NCBI GenBank assembly: GCA_027578815.1
Contig: JANBTH010000023.1
Coordinates: 1-55,810, forward strand
Direction of reading: 5' to 3'
DNA length: 55,810 nucleotides
Source: Coemansia sp. RSA 1804
Lineage: Eukaryota; Kickxellomycota; Kickxellomycetes; Kickxellales; Kickxellaceae
The translations under genes were made by a program, and so were the position numbers. Below, piece after piece: positions 46,264-55,443 of the stretch. Position 1 is the first letter of the stretch. Each line of letters begins with the position of its first letter. Below the pieces are notes generated by a model. The model ran no database searches. It was not told where the DNA came from and worked only from the letters and a program-made list of their open reading frames with translations.

Positions 46264-46842
46264 TCAAAAAGGGAATTTACCCATGCCAAGATATTGGCGT
46301 GCCTCGTCAAGCTCCTCATCGTAGACATCAGTCATATTCCCGGCAAATGCATCATCCACTTTAAATAAAGAAATGGAATCAGTTCTCAATAAAGTTTTCA
46401 GCACATTATCACAAATAATGCATCTGCTGTCGTCAGGATTGAATAGTTTATTATCCCTCACATATTGTAAAAAATAGTTACATGCGTCAGAGTGAGTTGC
46501 ATATTTCTGGCCCATAAAGACTTCTAGTTCTGCAGAAAGCCTCTTCGGTGTGTCAAAGACCTTCTCAAAATTATATATAGGTTTATGTGGAACATTATTT
46601 GACTTTGACTCTGCTGCCTCTGCCTCACCACTTTGCTGCTGCTTGGAATTATTCTCCAGGCGGTTGGCTAACAATTCCTGACGCTGCCTGTTGAAAGTGG
46701 ACTCAATCTCATCCTTATGCTGACCAAGCAAAATACCGTCATTATCTTCCAGCTGCTTCTGTATCATATCAACAGAAACAGTGTCCAAGTCTGACGACTG
46801 AAGAAGCTCGTAAATACGTTCTGAAAATCCTGAAACAGCCAT
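46264..46842 (-). CDS. Diverged DEK_C-SWIB paralogue of the UAF30/TRI1-type gene
   Basis: A 192-residue protein. The DEK_C-like N terminus (SERIYELLQSSDLDTVSVDMIQKQLE) matches the gene at 42363-43346, notably the shared LLQSSDL/ILQSSDL. The SWIB part (about 105-175: LSAELEVFMGQKYATHSDACNYFLQYVRDNKLFNPDDSRCIICDNVLK) is clearly homologous but diverged. The Gln/Gly linker and AT-hook are missing and the gene is AT-rich. The C terminus GMGKFPF overlaps a possible donor (GGGTAAAT), so one or more short downstream exons cannot be excluded. Both copies point the same way, with the Cys-rich genes between them. Confidence 0.8.
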   Translation of the reverse strand: MAVSGFSERIYELLQSSDLDTVSVDMIQKQLEDNDGILLGQHKDEIESTFNRQRQELLANRLENNSKQQQSGEAEAAESKSNNVPHKPIYNFEKVFDTPKRLSAELEVFMGQKYATHSDACNYFLQYVRDNKLFNPDDSRCIICDNVLKTLLRTDSISLFKVDDAFAGNMTDVYDEELDEARQYLGMGKFPF

Positions 46843-47054
46843 TCCTATTTATTAGAAAAGTTTAATCCTATAATATAGAAGAAAAGACAAAAATAAAATA
46901 GAAAATGCAAGAAAGAAACAAGAGATGAAATGGTTAATGAAGAACGACAAAAGAAACCATAAAAGTCTTTGTATTGCACGTTTCAATTTAAAGTGGGAAA
47001 AAGGAAAGAAATGAGTAGGGATAAATACCACAAGAACAAAAAAAAGCGAAATAA

Positions 47055-47990
47055 TTATTTAGGCAAAATGGAGTTTGGCGAGGTGCCAGTCCACGCACAG
47101 CTCTTCAACCAAAGCTGTTCAGACTTTTCAGTACTGCCAAGCCAGAAGCTGGCGTTAGCCTGCTCGCAGCCGGCATAATAGCCGCCGGACAGCAGCTTTG
47201 ACTCGGTCGCGCAGTAAAGAGAGGTGCGCGCAGCAGCGGAAGGGTCCTGGGCCACCGAAGCAATACAGCGCTGGGCCCATGCAGGGAAACTACTCCAGAA
47301 TCCCGACGCAGTGCTTCCGGGATGCACGGCGAAGGCCTGCACCTGCGCAGAGTCAAGCCGCTTGGCCAGCTGGCGAACAAACGAGTTGACGCATAGTTTG
47401 GATTCGCCGTAGCGCAGGGAAAAGAAGCCGGCGCCCGGCTGTCTCAAGTACTTTTCGTCGGTAGGAATGCCCAGCGTAAACAGATGAGCTGACGAGCTGA
47501 CACACACAATTCTTGCCGGCTCACCGTCAACGGGATGCAGATAAGGCAGCACCAGACGTGTGAGGAGGAACATTGAGAGATAGTTGACCTGGAAGCACAT
47601 TTCGAAGCCATCGGGCGAGACGCCAGGCATGCCAGCAATACCAGCGTTGTTGATAAGCCCAAACAGCGCGCGCTCCGCCTCTGGCCGCTGCTGCCAAGAC
47701 TTTGCAAACTGCCGCACACTGTCGAGTGAGCGCAAGTCGAGCGGCATGTACGACAGGCTGTCGCGCGCACAGCCTGTTTCCATTGCAATGCGGTCCATGG
47801 CCTCGCTAAACGATTCGCTTGGTTCGTGTCCTGCCAAGACAACATGTGCGCCGAGCGCTGCCAGACCAGTGGCTGTTGCAAATCCGATGCCGCGGTTGGC
47901 GCCGGTGACGATGAACCGCCGCGACGTCTGCTCATTGCGCGGGACCCACTGGGGCTTCTGCGCGGCTGAGGATATCGGAGGAAAGCCCAT
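47055..47990 (-). CDS. Short-chain dehydrogenase/reductase, retinol-dehydrogenase-like
   Basis: A 311-residue classical SDR. Cofactor motif TGANRGIG (about residues 29-36), NNAG in the central beta strand (about 115), catalytic Ser in VSSSAH and the YGESK active-site pair (Y-x3-K), then the HPGSTASGF block. The order and spacing match the RDH/WWOX-like subgroup of NAD(P)(H)-dependent oxidoreductases; substrate cannot be told from sequence. No signal peptide; a hydrophobic FLLTRLVLPYL helix is normal for the fold. Intronless and GC-rich, divergent from the membrane-protein gene at 48710. Confidence 0.93.
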   Translation of the reverse strand: MGFPPISSAAQKPQWVPRNEQTSRRFIVTGANRGIGFATATGLAALGAHVVLAGHEPSESFSEAMDRIAMETGCARDSLSYMPLDLRSLDSVRQFAKSWQQRPEAERALFGLINNAGIAGMPGVSPDGFEMCFQVNYLSMFLLTRLVLPYLHPVDGEPARIVCVSSSAHLFTLGIPTDEKYLRQPGAGFFSLRYGESKLCVNSFVRQLAKRLDSAQVQAFAVHPGSTASGFWSSFPAWAQRCIASVAQDPSAAARTSLYCATESKLLSGGYYAGCEQANASFWLGSTEKSEQLWLKSCAWTGTSPNSILPK

Positions 47991-48709
47991 TGCAGCGGAG
48001 TGGAATCAGGAGGGATAAAAGGAAGGAGGAATTGGGCTAGGCGCAGAGAGATTAGTGAGAGTAGAAGGATGAGCAAAGAGAAAGAGAAGAGGGAATTGTG
48101 AAGCAGGGAGCAAGAAGCAAAAGCAAACAAACAAAACAGAGCCAAGGAAGTAAAGCGTAAGAGAGCCGCATACACGATAAAGTGCTAGCCGAGTCGAGCC
48201 GAACCGAACTGCTGGAAGCGAGCTAAAAATAACAACATTTCGATGGTGGTGGACAAGGATAAACGTAAGAGAGAGAAAAAGGGGGGAGGGACAGAAAATA
48301 AAGCACGAAAAATAAGAAAATAGTGCTTGTTCCCACCGCATGAAAAAAAAACAGGAAAAAGCAGAAAAAAAGGCACAACACCCAACTAAGCCAACCAACC
48401 ACCAACCACACGCCAAAAGGAGTGTGAAAAAAGGAGGAAAGGTTGTCAGTATTATTCTTGCTCTGATTCCCAACCTAGCGGGAAAATTCAGACATTCTAT
48501 TCTATTATTGTATTGAACGTATACTTATTCTTATTATTGTTTAAGGCCGGGAAATCAACGTGGACTGTTATTTATAATAATAATAGTGGAAGATTTAATA
48601 CGCGGACACTGTAGCGCACTGCACTGTACTCGCAGCATTCATTTACCAGGAATTGCGTACAGGCCGGGGCTATAAGCGCTCAGCCCGGTATATTCCACTT
48701 GCAGAGAGA
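47991..48709. other. Divergent promoter region between SDR and membrane-protein gene
   Basis: Purine-rich on the + strand near the SDR (48030-48400), AT-rich towards 48600. The membrane-protein frame is open upstream to about 48599 without an ATG, and a CACTTGCAG acceptor-like sequence sits just before its start, so a 5' exon may lie here. Confidence 0.45.
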
Positions 48710-50080
48710 ATGTCGTCGGAGCTGGCAACAGTTAGCGATTGCTCGGCATCGCAGTACTGCACAGCAAGCGACCAGGCGCTGAACTACGGCGGCCAGTACA
48801 TTGTGCACTGGAACAACAAGTTTTCGCCGCTGAATTCGCAGTCGCTGGTGACAGTCAGCGTGTACAGTACTTATGACCTGACAACGCCGATATTCCAGAG
48901 GACAAATATCGACAATGAGAATGGAATGATATCGCTGCAGCCAGACGCAGAGTGGTTTTCGCGGTATACGGGAAGCAGCAGTGCGGCGGGCGAGAACCAG
49001 ACAATATTCTTTGCAGTGTATCTGCAGGGAAACGACCCGCCGGCGGCCAACCAGATGCTGCAGCTGAATCTGACAGCCACGCCGGAGCAGTACCAGCAGA
49101 TTCAGCAGATTCTGCATCCGTCAACGACGGCATCATCATCAGCATCGGACTCGGCGTCAGATGCTGCGAGGTCGTCGTCCACGGGAGCAAGCTCCTCTGG
49201 CACGCAGACGCAGACAGACACAGCCTCAGACGCAGCTTCGCAGACAGATACAGATTCGGACTTGCAGTCGAACGACGATTCTACGCTGGAGATGGAGCTC
49301 CTCAGCAGCGGCGAGCTGCGGACAGACATCTCCAGCGCATTGGAATCGAGCTCGGATACCGACGGCAATGACAGCGGCGGCGACAAGCGCGGACTGTCGG
49401 ACGGAGCGATTGCAGGCATCGCTGTAGGCAGCGCAGTCGGGTTCCTTCTTCTGCTGCTGCTTGTGCTGCTGCCGCTGTATCTGCGGCGAAGACGCAGCAA
49501 GCGCCTTCTGACAAAGACTGGCGGAGTCAATGGCGGCGGAGACGGCGGGTCGGAGGAGAGCGCATCGTCGGAGCAGGAGATTCCGGCGATGGCGATGGCA
49601 CTTCCGGCGGCAGCCAGACGCGCAGGCGACGCCGAGAAGCGGCAGCATCTGGACACGCCGCTGCTTGTCGGCAACCGGCCAAACAACAGCTTCACCTCGC
49701 ACGACGACGCGTCAACGTACCAGCCGCTGAGTCTGGAGTCGCCGCGCGTGCTGGTGCACATGCCGTCGTCGACGCGGTCGGCAGTGGCTGGCGCAGCAGG
49801 GTCTCCAGGGCCTGACGCAGGGTCTCCAGGGCCCGCCGATGCAGGGCTCAGCACGGACGATGCGCGGCAGATCGGCGACATCTTCCGCGACGCGCTGCGC
49901 AAGCCGCCGCCAATCAGCGACGACGACGACGACCTGCACGACGACGACCCTGGGTGGCGCGAGCGCGTGGCCAACGAGCGCATGCAGCGCGAGCTTGAGC
50001 AGGAGGCGTCGGTTATCCGAAGCGTCGCCATGCGCGCACAGGGCAGCGGCGATCTGTCAAGCAGCAAGTCATCGCCGTAG
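48710..50080 (+). CDS. Single-pass membrane protein with Ser/Thr-rich stalk, unrecognised family
   Basis: A 456-residue protein. The N-terminal part (about 10-130) looks like a small beta-rich extracellular domain (QALNYGGQYIVHWNNKF, VTVSVYSTYD, NQTIFFAVYL) with two early cysteines and N-glycosylation sites. Then comes a Ser/Thr/Asp-rich mucin-like stalk (about 135-225), one membrane helix (about 233-257, GIAVGSAVGFLLLLLLVLLPLYL) with the stop-transfer RRRRSKR, and an acidic Pro/Ser-rich cytoplasmic tail. The layout resembles fungal wall sensors or Mid2-like proteins, but I see no WSC or Mid2 signature. No signal peptide precedes the domain from the ATG at 48710; the frame stays open upstream and a CTTGCAG lies 6 bases before the ATG, so a signal-peptide exon is probably missing. 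GC-rich, intronless otherwise. Confidence 0.75.
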   Translation: MSSELATVSDCSASQYCTASDQALNYGGQYIVHWNNKFSPLNSQSLVTVSVYSTYDLTTPIFQRTNIDNENGMISLQPDAEWFSRYTGSSSAAGENQTIFFAVYLQGNDPPAANQMLQLNLTATPEQYQQIQQILHPSTTASSSASDSASDAARSSSTGASSSGTQTQTDTASDAASQTDTDSDLQSNDDSTLEMELLSSGELRTDISSALESSSDTDGNDSGGDKRGLSDGAIAGIAVGSAVGFLLLLLLVLLPLYLRRRRSKRLLTKTGGVNGGGDGGSEESASSEQEIPAMAMALPAAARRAGDAEKRQHLDTPLLVGNRPNNSFTSHDDASTYQPLSLESPRVLVHMPSSTRSAVAGAAGSPGPDAGSPGPADAGLSTDDARQIGDIFRDALRKPPPISDDDDDLHDDDPGWRERVANERMQRELEQEASVIRSVAMRAQGSGDLSSSKSSP

Positions 50081-50226
50081 CCAGTGTTCCCTTTCTCTCA
50101 TATTTCCTTCTTTCTTTTCTTCTTCAACTGCCATCTTATTAATCACCACACCCGCCCCCTGCGCGCAAAACCCAAACCAGACAAAGCTAAGCTAAACTTA
50201 AAGATGGGATGAGACAAATGGCTTGC

Positions 50227-51138
50227 TTACTTGTTGCTGGCGTTCGCCCACTCGGCCTTGAGAATCAGGTTGTCATAGCCATAGCCCGTCAGCTTGGCTA
50301 TCGCCTTCTCGGCTACGCTGTGGTCGTAGAACGAGACAAACGCGTAGCCCTTGCACTTGCCGGTGTCGCGATGCAGCGGCACAAACGCATGCGTGGTCTG
50401 GCCGAATGCCTCGCACAGATCTCTGACGTCGCCCTCGCGCACATCCTCCGACAGATTCGTGATGCGAATCGTCGGCCGCTCATCGCGCCGCTCGCGGAAG
50501 TCCGCCCCGAGGCCTCCGCTACTTCCGCTCTTGGCTGCGCCGGCGCGCAGATGCGGCGGCACATACGACGATGCCTCTGCGCCAGCGCTTGCTGCTGCCT
50601 TCTCGCCGGCCGCGCCGTCAGCATCGCCGCTGCCACTGCCGTCGATGATGCCTTCCACCGACACAAGCGTATCCTTGTACGGGCACTTTACTGTAAAGTG
50701 GTCGCCGCGGCATGTGCGGCACAGAATGCGCGTTGGCCGGCCTGCCGCTGCCTGCTGCTGGCCTTGTTGCTCCTGCTGGCTCTGCTGCTCCTCCAGCTCG
50801 CTCTGCTTCTGCTGCGCCGCGTACTGCGACAGCTTCAGCGTCACTTGCTCCGTCAGCGTAGTCGACGAGATGTTTGGCCCCGGCGCCGAGCCTTCCTCCG
50901 CTCCAAACTTGGCCCACTTCTTGCGCTCCGCCACCGCACGATTCACATGCTCCTGCACAACCTTCACGCGAATCCGCCGCGTCAGCTTCACCTTCTTGCC
51001 ATCTCCATTCGTCCTGTACTCAATCACCGTCTTTGTTCCATCCTCGTTGTTGATTACCTGCGGCTCCAGCGACGATGGTGATTCCTGCTGCGACTCATCC
51101 ACATCGTCTGCCCAGCTAGTAGTAGTAGGGTTTGCCAT
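50227..51138 (-). CDS. TIF35: Translation initiation factor eIF3 subunit G
   Basis: A 303-residue cytosolic initiation factor subunit. The N-terminal family start SWADDVDE and the KTVIEYRTNGDGKKVKLTRRIR block are typical of eIF3g. A CCHC-like zinc knuckle C-R-T-C-R-G-D-H-F-T-V-K-C lies at about 135-150, and a C-terminal RRM (about 222-300) has RNP2 IRITNLSED and RNP1 GYAFVSFY. A Gln-rich linker and an Ala/Gly linker are local expansions. The product ends LKAEWANASNK, in line with the family. The ATG at 51138 is unambiguous. It is the last recognised gene before the repeat-rich end of the window. Confidence 0.97.
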   Translation of the reverse strand: MANPTTTSWADDVDESQQESPSSLEPQVINNEDGTKTVIEYRTNGDGKKVKLTRRIRVKVVQEHVNRAVAERKKWAKFGAEEGSAPGPNISSTTLTEQVTLKLSQYAAQQKQSELEEQQSQQEQQGQQQAAAGRPTRILCRTCRGDHFTVKCPYKDTLVSVEGIIDGSGSGDADGAAGEKAAASAGAEASSYVPPHLRAGAAKSGSSGGLGADFRERRDERPTIRITNLSEDVREGDVRDLCEAFGQTTHAFVPLHRDTGKCKGYAFVSFYDHSVAEKAIAKLTGYGYDNLILKAEWANASNK

Positions 51139-52014
51139 TTTAGTTACTTTTTGTGTGTGCTGTTCAAATTCAGCTGTTTCAGCGGCCCTTGCTTAATGAG
51201 CCTAAATTCCCTATGCACGCAACCTGCTGAATTAAAAAGATGCAAGTAAGCAATAAAGAAATCTATTCAGATTGAATAAAGTAGTAACGGGGAAAAGGAT
51301 GGTAAATGAAAGGAAAACGAATTGACTGGCGAAATGTTTTGTACAGCCTACAAAAAGTTTTCCACTTTTCTCCTATAAAACTCGCTTTTCTTTGCTGCCT
51401 TTTAACAGACATTCTCAAGTGTTCACCCACGCTGATTGGTTCGCTATAAAGAAAAGGGATAAAGAAAAATTGTTAGCGGATATGATTGGTCAAGTTAAAC
51501 TGGATTAATTAGATCATCACCAGATTATTACGAAATGATTGCGGGTTCATGCTTGGACATCGTTCATAATTTATTACAAAAAGTTGTGTGGCTGGATAAT
51601 AATCAAGTACACATCTTCGCATTGCTAAACGTCATTAGCAAATGGAAAAGAAAGATTGGCTGAATACGTGAATTCCAAGCAGCGCTTTTATTTATTTTTT
51701 TGCTGTTATCCTTAGGAATCATGCACTTTTACACAAGCCCCCTTTAGAATCGCAGAATTAAAGTATAAAAACAAGGGCAAAAGGGGCCATTCTTCTAAAG
51801 ATAAATTGTAAATTAAAAGACTGTCAGCACTTTGACAACCATGCATGCCAAACCATTAGAGGTATGCCAAATCACATCCAAAGTTGCTGAGGCTTCTACT
51901 ATTGCTCAATTGTAGCAAAATCAATCATATTAGATTACTAGCTCAATTTGACCATTAATTCATCCTAACACAATGTCCTGCATCTAATAATCTTTCCATA
52001 CAAGTTGCTACACA
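51139..52014. other. eIF3g promoter and entry into repeat-rich AT-rich DNA
   Basis: The first 200 bases are pyrimidine-rich on the - strand and serve as promoter. Beyond about 51.4 kb composition becomes very AT-rich, with no gene recognised. Confidence 0.45.
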
Positions 52015-52204
52015 GGAGATCAATTAAAAGTATAATAATATCAGTACTAATTAAGGAAATCAATTAGTAGTTAAGGGATCTGCCCTCAAGACTCTGAAAG
52101 AGTTGTCTTTTGGTAGCTTGCACCAAAAGTGGGGGCGGATCCTGAGGAAACTTTCAGAGCAGAAAGTTCATTTCATTTATTTTATAAATTAAAGCTAATT
52201 TCCA
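52015..52204 (+). mobile_element. 190-bp structured MITE-like element, copy 1
   Basis: The first of three near-identical copies (others at 54094-54282 inverted and 54551-54739). The ends GGAGATCAATT... and ...CTAATTTCC form an imperfect terminal inverted repeat. The GC-rich core (about 52079-52175) folds into hairpins: ACTCT/AGAGT, TTTTGGT/ACCAAAA and AACTTTC/GAAAGTT, enclosed by GGATCTGCCC pairing with GGGGGCGGATCC. No coding capacity. Copy 1 is the most diverged in the last hairpin. Confidence 0.75.
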
Positions 52205-52888
52205 AAGATGAGAAAAAGATAAAAAAATTATTGACAAGATTGTCTACCACAAATGTTACAAATAACACTTGTTTCAATAGTATTAAATCTTAACTATTCA
52301 AACATTGCAACCTTTTTTAAAAGTTACTGACATATTAAATGTTGTTTTGAGACAGCTGTAAAATGGCATAATTTTAATATTTTATAACGATGTCAATTTT
52401 TTTTATAAAACATATTAAAACAAGACACAAAGTTTAATAATTAACATGGAAGCAACCACCATTGCATGATTCATGGGTGTAGGGTTATCAATTCAACCTG
52501 AATCCTTTTGATCAACCTGCATGTATGTCACACTTGTAATTGTGGCACACATTTTAGCTGTGTTTACAGCTTGTGATAACATCTGCGTTGTCACGTGATT
52601 TTTGCAAAGATTAAATCATAAGGGAATTTAGCACTGATTACAGCTGGTCTAGTAACAGGACAGTTAAATACCCTGATGGAGACATTGCAAGTTATTACTT
52701 TCCTTTCCTTGGTTTATTTGATAATTCTTATTTATAAACAGAGAAATATGTTGCTCAGAGCAATGAGTGAGGTCCTGAGATCAGTGACTAATATCAATCA
52801 GCTCTGATAATGATATGCGACTTTGTATAATGAGTGATAATCTGAGATCGGTGTCTAACACAACATCCTCACAAAAGATAATAAGAAT
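52205..52888. other. AT-rich repeat-rich DNA
   Basis: Contains segments duplicated elsewhere in the window: 52670-52745 recurs inverted at about 55366-55443, and 52748-52795 (GTTGCTCAGAGCAATGAG type) recurs at about 54042-54092. No gene. Confidence 0.6.
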
Positions 52889-53090
52889 GTTATAAGCTGT
52901 ACTAGAAAATGAGCACCAATGTATAAAAGTCATGGCTTGTCCTAAATAGTAGTTTGATAGGTTTCCTTATAGTAAATAACATACTTTTTATATTCCACTT
53001 GAAACCTCATTGAAACAAAGTTTTCATTAGGTAGTCTTAAAAGCATTATTTTTTAAAATAAACATATAAGAAAGTCTACAATAATGATGT
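52889..53090 (+). mobile_element. LTR-like repeat, family E, copy 1
   Basis: Starts TGTTATAAGCTGTACT and contains a TATAAAAG box, then a long stretch almost identical to 54746-54888. Its distal part (TTAGGTAGTCTTAAAAG) matches the end region of the LTR-like copy at 53628-53891, so the two families are related. Boundaries approximate; no target-site duplication established. Confidence 0.45.
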
Positions 53091-53154
53091 TAACATTTGT
53101 ATTGAATGTTAGCATTCTGATCAAAAGTTAACATCATAATATGTCATCATAACA
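53085..53154 (-). repeat. Palindromic LTR-terminus-like segment
   Basis: ATGTCATCATAACA is the reverse complement of the first 14 bases of the LTR-like copy at 53628, preceded by a GATGTTAAC/GTTAACATC palindrome. Probably a fragment of the same element family in inverse orientation. Confidence 0.45.
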
Positions 53155-53391
53155 TCATATCTTAAAATATCTTGCATTATGGGTTGGGGAATTTTGCATA
53201 TCATATTAGTTGCATTATACACTCAATTAAAGAAATGTAAATTGTAAGATAAGCAGTATTAACAATGATTGTGGTAATGGAATAATATATAAGCTAATCA
53301 AAAATTTCAACTTTCATTTAAAATTTTATTTTTGACCATTTCTTCCATATAATTAGTAATTAGCTAATAAGTAAAAAACTTACACAAAACT

Positions 53392-53625
53392 ATGCACAGA
53401 TTTTCAATAGGAAAGGGATTACCACGAGCACTCTTTATGGCTACAGCTGCAAGGCATATAGATGGAGGTATACAGAAGTTTGTTAATCAAAATGGAAGTA
53501 CAAGTGAAAATGGGACTACACCCAGTAGTCCAAAAAAAGATAATGCAGGAAAAGTATTAGCTGATGTGGGGAGATTTGGAATAAATAAAACTTGTATGGA
53601 AAAAGGTATACAATCCAAGAAATAA
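53392..53625 (+). CDS. Hypothetical 77-residue protein next to an LTR-like repeat
   Basis: An ATG-to-stop frame of 77 residues: a basic start (MHRFSIGKGLPRALFMATAARHIDGG), a Ser/Thr/Asn linker and a Lys-rich end. It resembles no family I know. It is the only reasonable frame in the last 4.6 kb and ends two bases before the LTR-like repeat at 53628, after a purine-rich AAGAAATAAAG resembling a polypurine tract. So it may be a remnant of retroelement internal sequence rather than a host gene. Low confidence. Confidence 0.3.
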   Translation: MHRFSIGKGLPRALFMATAARHIDGGIQKFVNQNGSTSENGTTPSSPKKDNAGKVLADVGRFGINKTCMEKGIQSKK

Positions 53626-53627
53626 AG

Positions 53628-53891
53628 TGTTATGATGACATAAGAGATGTTAACATTCGATGCAAAAGTAAACATCTCTGGTCATCACAAGTAGCATTTT
53701 CATATTAGGATTTGATCTATAGTAGTGTACTCTTTTAATAGTGGATAATCAGTGGCTATAAAAGCACTGATATTCACTACTAGGAAGGAGGATGTTTCTT
53801 TAGGTAGTCTTGGAAGGAATTTATTAAAAGAAAATTTAAAGTCTATGATATAAAGCAAGCAACCTTGAAAATAAAAAGGCAAACTCTAACA
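53628..53891 (+). mobile_element. LTR-like repeat, family A, probable solo LTR
   Basis: Begins TGTTATGATGACA and ends CTCTAACA, so it has the TG...CA borders of an LTR. It contains a 5' palindrome (GAGATGTT.../...AACATCTC) and a TATAAAAG box at the tip of a second palindrome (CAGTG.../...CACTG). Related copies lie at about 55090-55325 (-) and 55444 onwards (+). No internal retrotransposon gene is seen, so solo or truncated. Flanking 5-mers do not match clearly. Confidence 0.5.
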
Positions 53892-54093
53892 ATTAAAAAC
53901 TATGCTATTATTTGTGTAAACCATTAACAAGTAGAGTTTTTTTTGAAAGACAACAGCTTTTATATTGAAGAGCCAAAAATAAAAAAATCTGATGAGAATT
54001 ATGATTGTTGCACTTGTAATGATTGGGCAGCTGAAAAGTGAAATTTGTTGCCCAGGGCAATAAGTGAGAACCTGAGATCAGTGGCTAATATTA
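53892..54093. other. AT-rich spacer with duplicated fragment
   Basis: About 54042-54092 repeats the CAGGGCAATAAGTGAG...CTGAGATCAGTG block of 52748-52795. No gene. Confidence 0.5.
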
Positions 54094-54282
54094 GGAAATT
54101 ATTTTTAATTTATAAAATAAATGTGGTGAACTTTCTGCACCGAAAGTTCCCTCAAGATCCGCCCCCACTTTTGGTGCAAGCTACCAAAAGACGACTCTTT
54201 CAGAGTCTTGAGGGCAGATCCCTTAACTACTAATTGATTTCCTTAATTAGTACTGATATTATTATACTTTTAATTGATCTCC
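54094..54282 (-). mobile_element. 189-bp structured MITE-like element, copy 2 (inverted)
   Basis: Reverse-orientation copy of the element at 52015-52204 and 54551-54739. The GC-rich core keeps all three hairpins and the enclosing stem. Confidence 0.75.
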
Positions 54283-54297
54283 ATTGTAGAAAGGGTT

Positions 54298-54448
54298 GAA
54301 AAAATGCTAATGCAAAATTAGATAAAATTAATGCCAAAGCTAACAAACAAGTAAATAAAGCAAACAATGAAGCTGAGACAAGAATAGATAAAGTTAATGC
54401 TAAAGCTGAAAGAAGGATACAAAAAATTAATGCCAAATCTGTCAGATG
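54298..54448 (+). pseudogene. Remnant of a repetitive coiled-coil-like frame
   Basis: An open segment without a start codon reads as repeated 11-residue-like units (DKINAKANKQ, DKVNAKAERR, QKINAKS), rich in Lys, Asn and Ala, ended by TGA. The internal amino-acid periodicity suggests former coding sequence, possibly from a mobile element. Too short and broken to name. Confidence 0.3.
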
Positions 54449-54550
54449 AATGTGTAAATAAAAAAAACAAAATTAAAGATAGAAGGATAAATAGACAAAG
54501 ATTTAGACAGATGGCAAAAAGGATGAATACTTGAAGTTACAGTGATCAGA

Positions 54551-54739
54551 GGAGATCAATTAAACGTATAATAATATCAGTACTAATTAAGAAAATCAAT
54601 TAGCAGTTAAGGGATCTGCCCTCAAGACTCTGAAAGAGTCGTCTTTTGGTAGCTTGCACCAAAAGTGGGGGCGGATCCTGAGGGAACTTTCGGTGCAGAA
54701 AGTTCACCACATTTATTTTTTAAATTAAAGCTAATTTCC
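54551..54739 (+). mobile_element. 189-bp structured MITE-like element, copy 3
   Basis: Direct-orientation copy, only 268 bases from the inverted copy 2, so the two could pair as a large inverted repeat. Core hairpins are intact (GACTCT/AGAGTC, TTTTGGT/ACCAAAA, GAACTTTC/GAAAGTTC). Confidence 0.75.
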
Positions 54740-54745
54740 ATAATA

Positions 54746-54890
54746 AAAATGTTATAAGCTGTACTGGAAAATGAGTGCCAATGTATAAAAGCCGCGGCTT
54801 GTCCTGAATAGTAGTTTGATAGGTTTCCTTATAGTAAATAACATACTTTTTATATTCCACTTGAAACCCCATTGAAACAAGCTCTTGTGG
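54746..54890 (+). mobile_element. LTR-like repeat, family E, copy 2 (truncated)
   Basis: Nearly identical to the first 145 bases of the element at 52889, including the TATAAAAG box; the similarity stops after TTGAAACAA. Both E copies lie downstream of a MITE-like copy. Confidence 0.45.
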
Positions 54891-55089
54891 TATGCAGTTA
54901 CCAGGGTGACCAGTCTATTCTCAATGAAGATATTGCAATGACAATTTGTTTCTGTGTTGACATACTGAATGCTGAGTAGCTCAGGTGCTCTGGCAGGCTG
55001 GCTATTGATAATGTGCAACAGTACAGCCAGCTTCTCCTTAAAGTCTACAACCCTCTTGAGATATGCATAGACTTTGGATAATTGGAAGG
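54891..55089. other. AT-rich spacer
   Basis: No gene or repeat recognised in this stretch between the truncated E copy and the inverted LTR-like copy. Confidence 0.35.
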
Positions 55090-55325
55090 TATCATAGAAT
55101 TTATTTTTATATATCCCTTTTTAATAATAATAACTTTAAAAACTACTTAATAAAAACTTCTATCACAATAGTGAATACCAGTGCTTTTTATAGCCATCTA
55201 TTAGCTATTGTTTGAAAGAATGCATTACTTTAAATCACATTCTATTTAGAAAAATGTTACTTGTGATGGTATTCAATGTTAGTATTTGCATTAAATGTTA
55301 ATATCATCATATGTCATTGTAACTG
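55090..55325 (-). mobile_element. LTR-like repeat, family A, diverged inverted copy
   Basis: On the - strand it parallels the element at 53628: a terminal ATGACATATGATG block, a broken GATATTAAC/TTAACAT palindrome, then GGCTATAAAAAGCACTGGTATTCAC. Boundaries approximate. Confidence 0.4.
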
Positions 55326-55443
55326 TGAAGAACTAAAATAAGGAGGAGAAGAAACTTAGTATGATATTTCTCTGTTTATAATATAATAATAACCAAAATA
55401 AACTAAGAACAGTAATAACTGGCAATGTCTTGGTAAGGGTATT

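Noticed and set aside
46069..46368. 99-codon + strand frame across the SWIB paralogue end
   Set aside because: It overlaps a homology-supported gene on the other strand and is Lys-rich low complexity.
42353..50232. Identical TAAGCAAGCC at the stops of the UAF30-like and eIF3g genes as shared splice donors
   Set aside because: The eIF3g C terminus ends as expected for the family, so the stop is real; the 10-base identity is probably coincidence.
52079..52175. Hammerhead or twister ribozyme in the repeated element
   Set aside because: The conserved hammerhead core (CUGAUGA with GAAA) is not present, and I could not match the twister core reliably; only an unnamed structured core is claimed.
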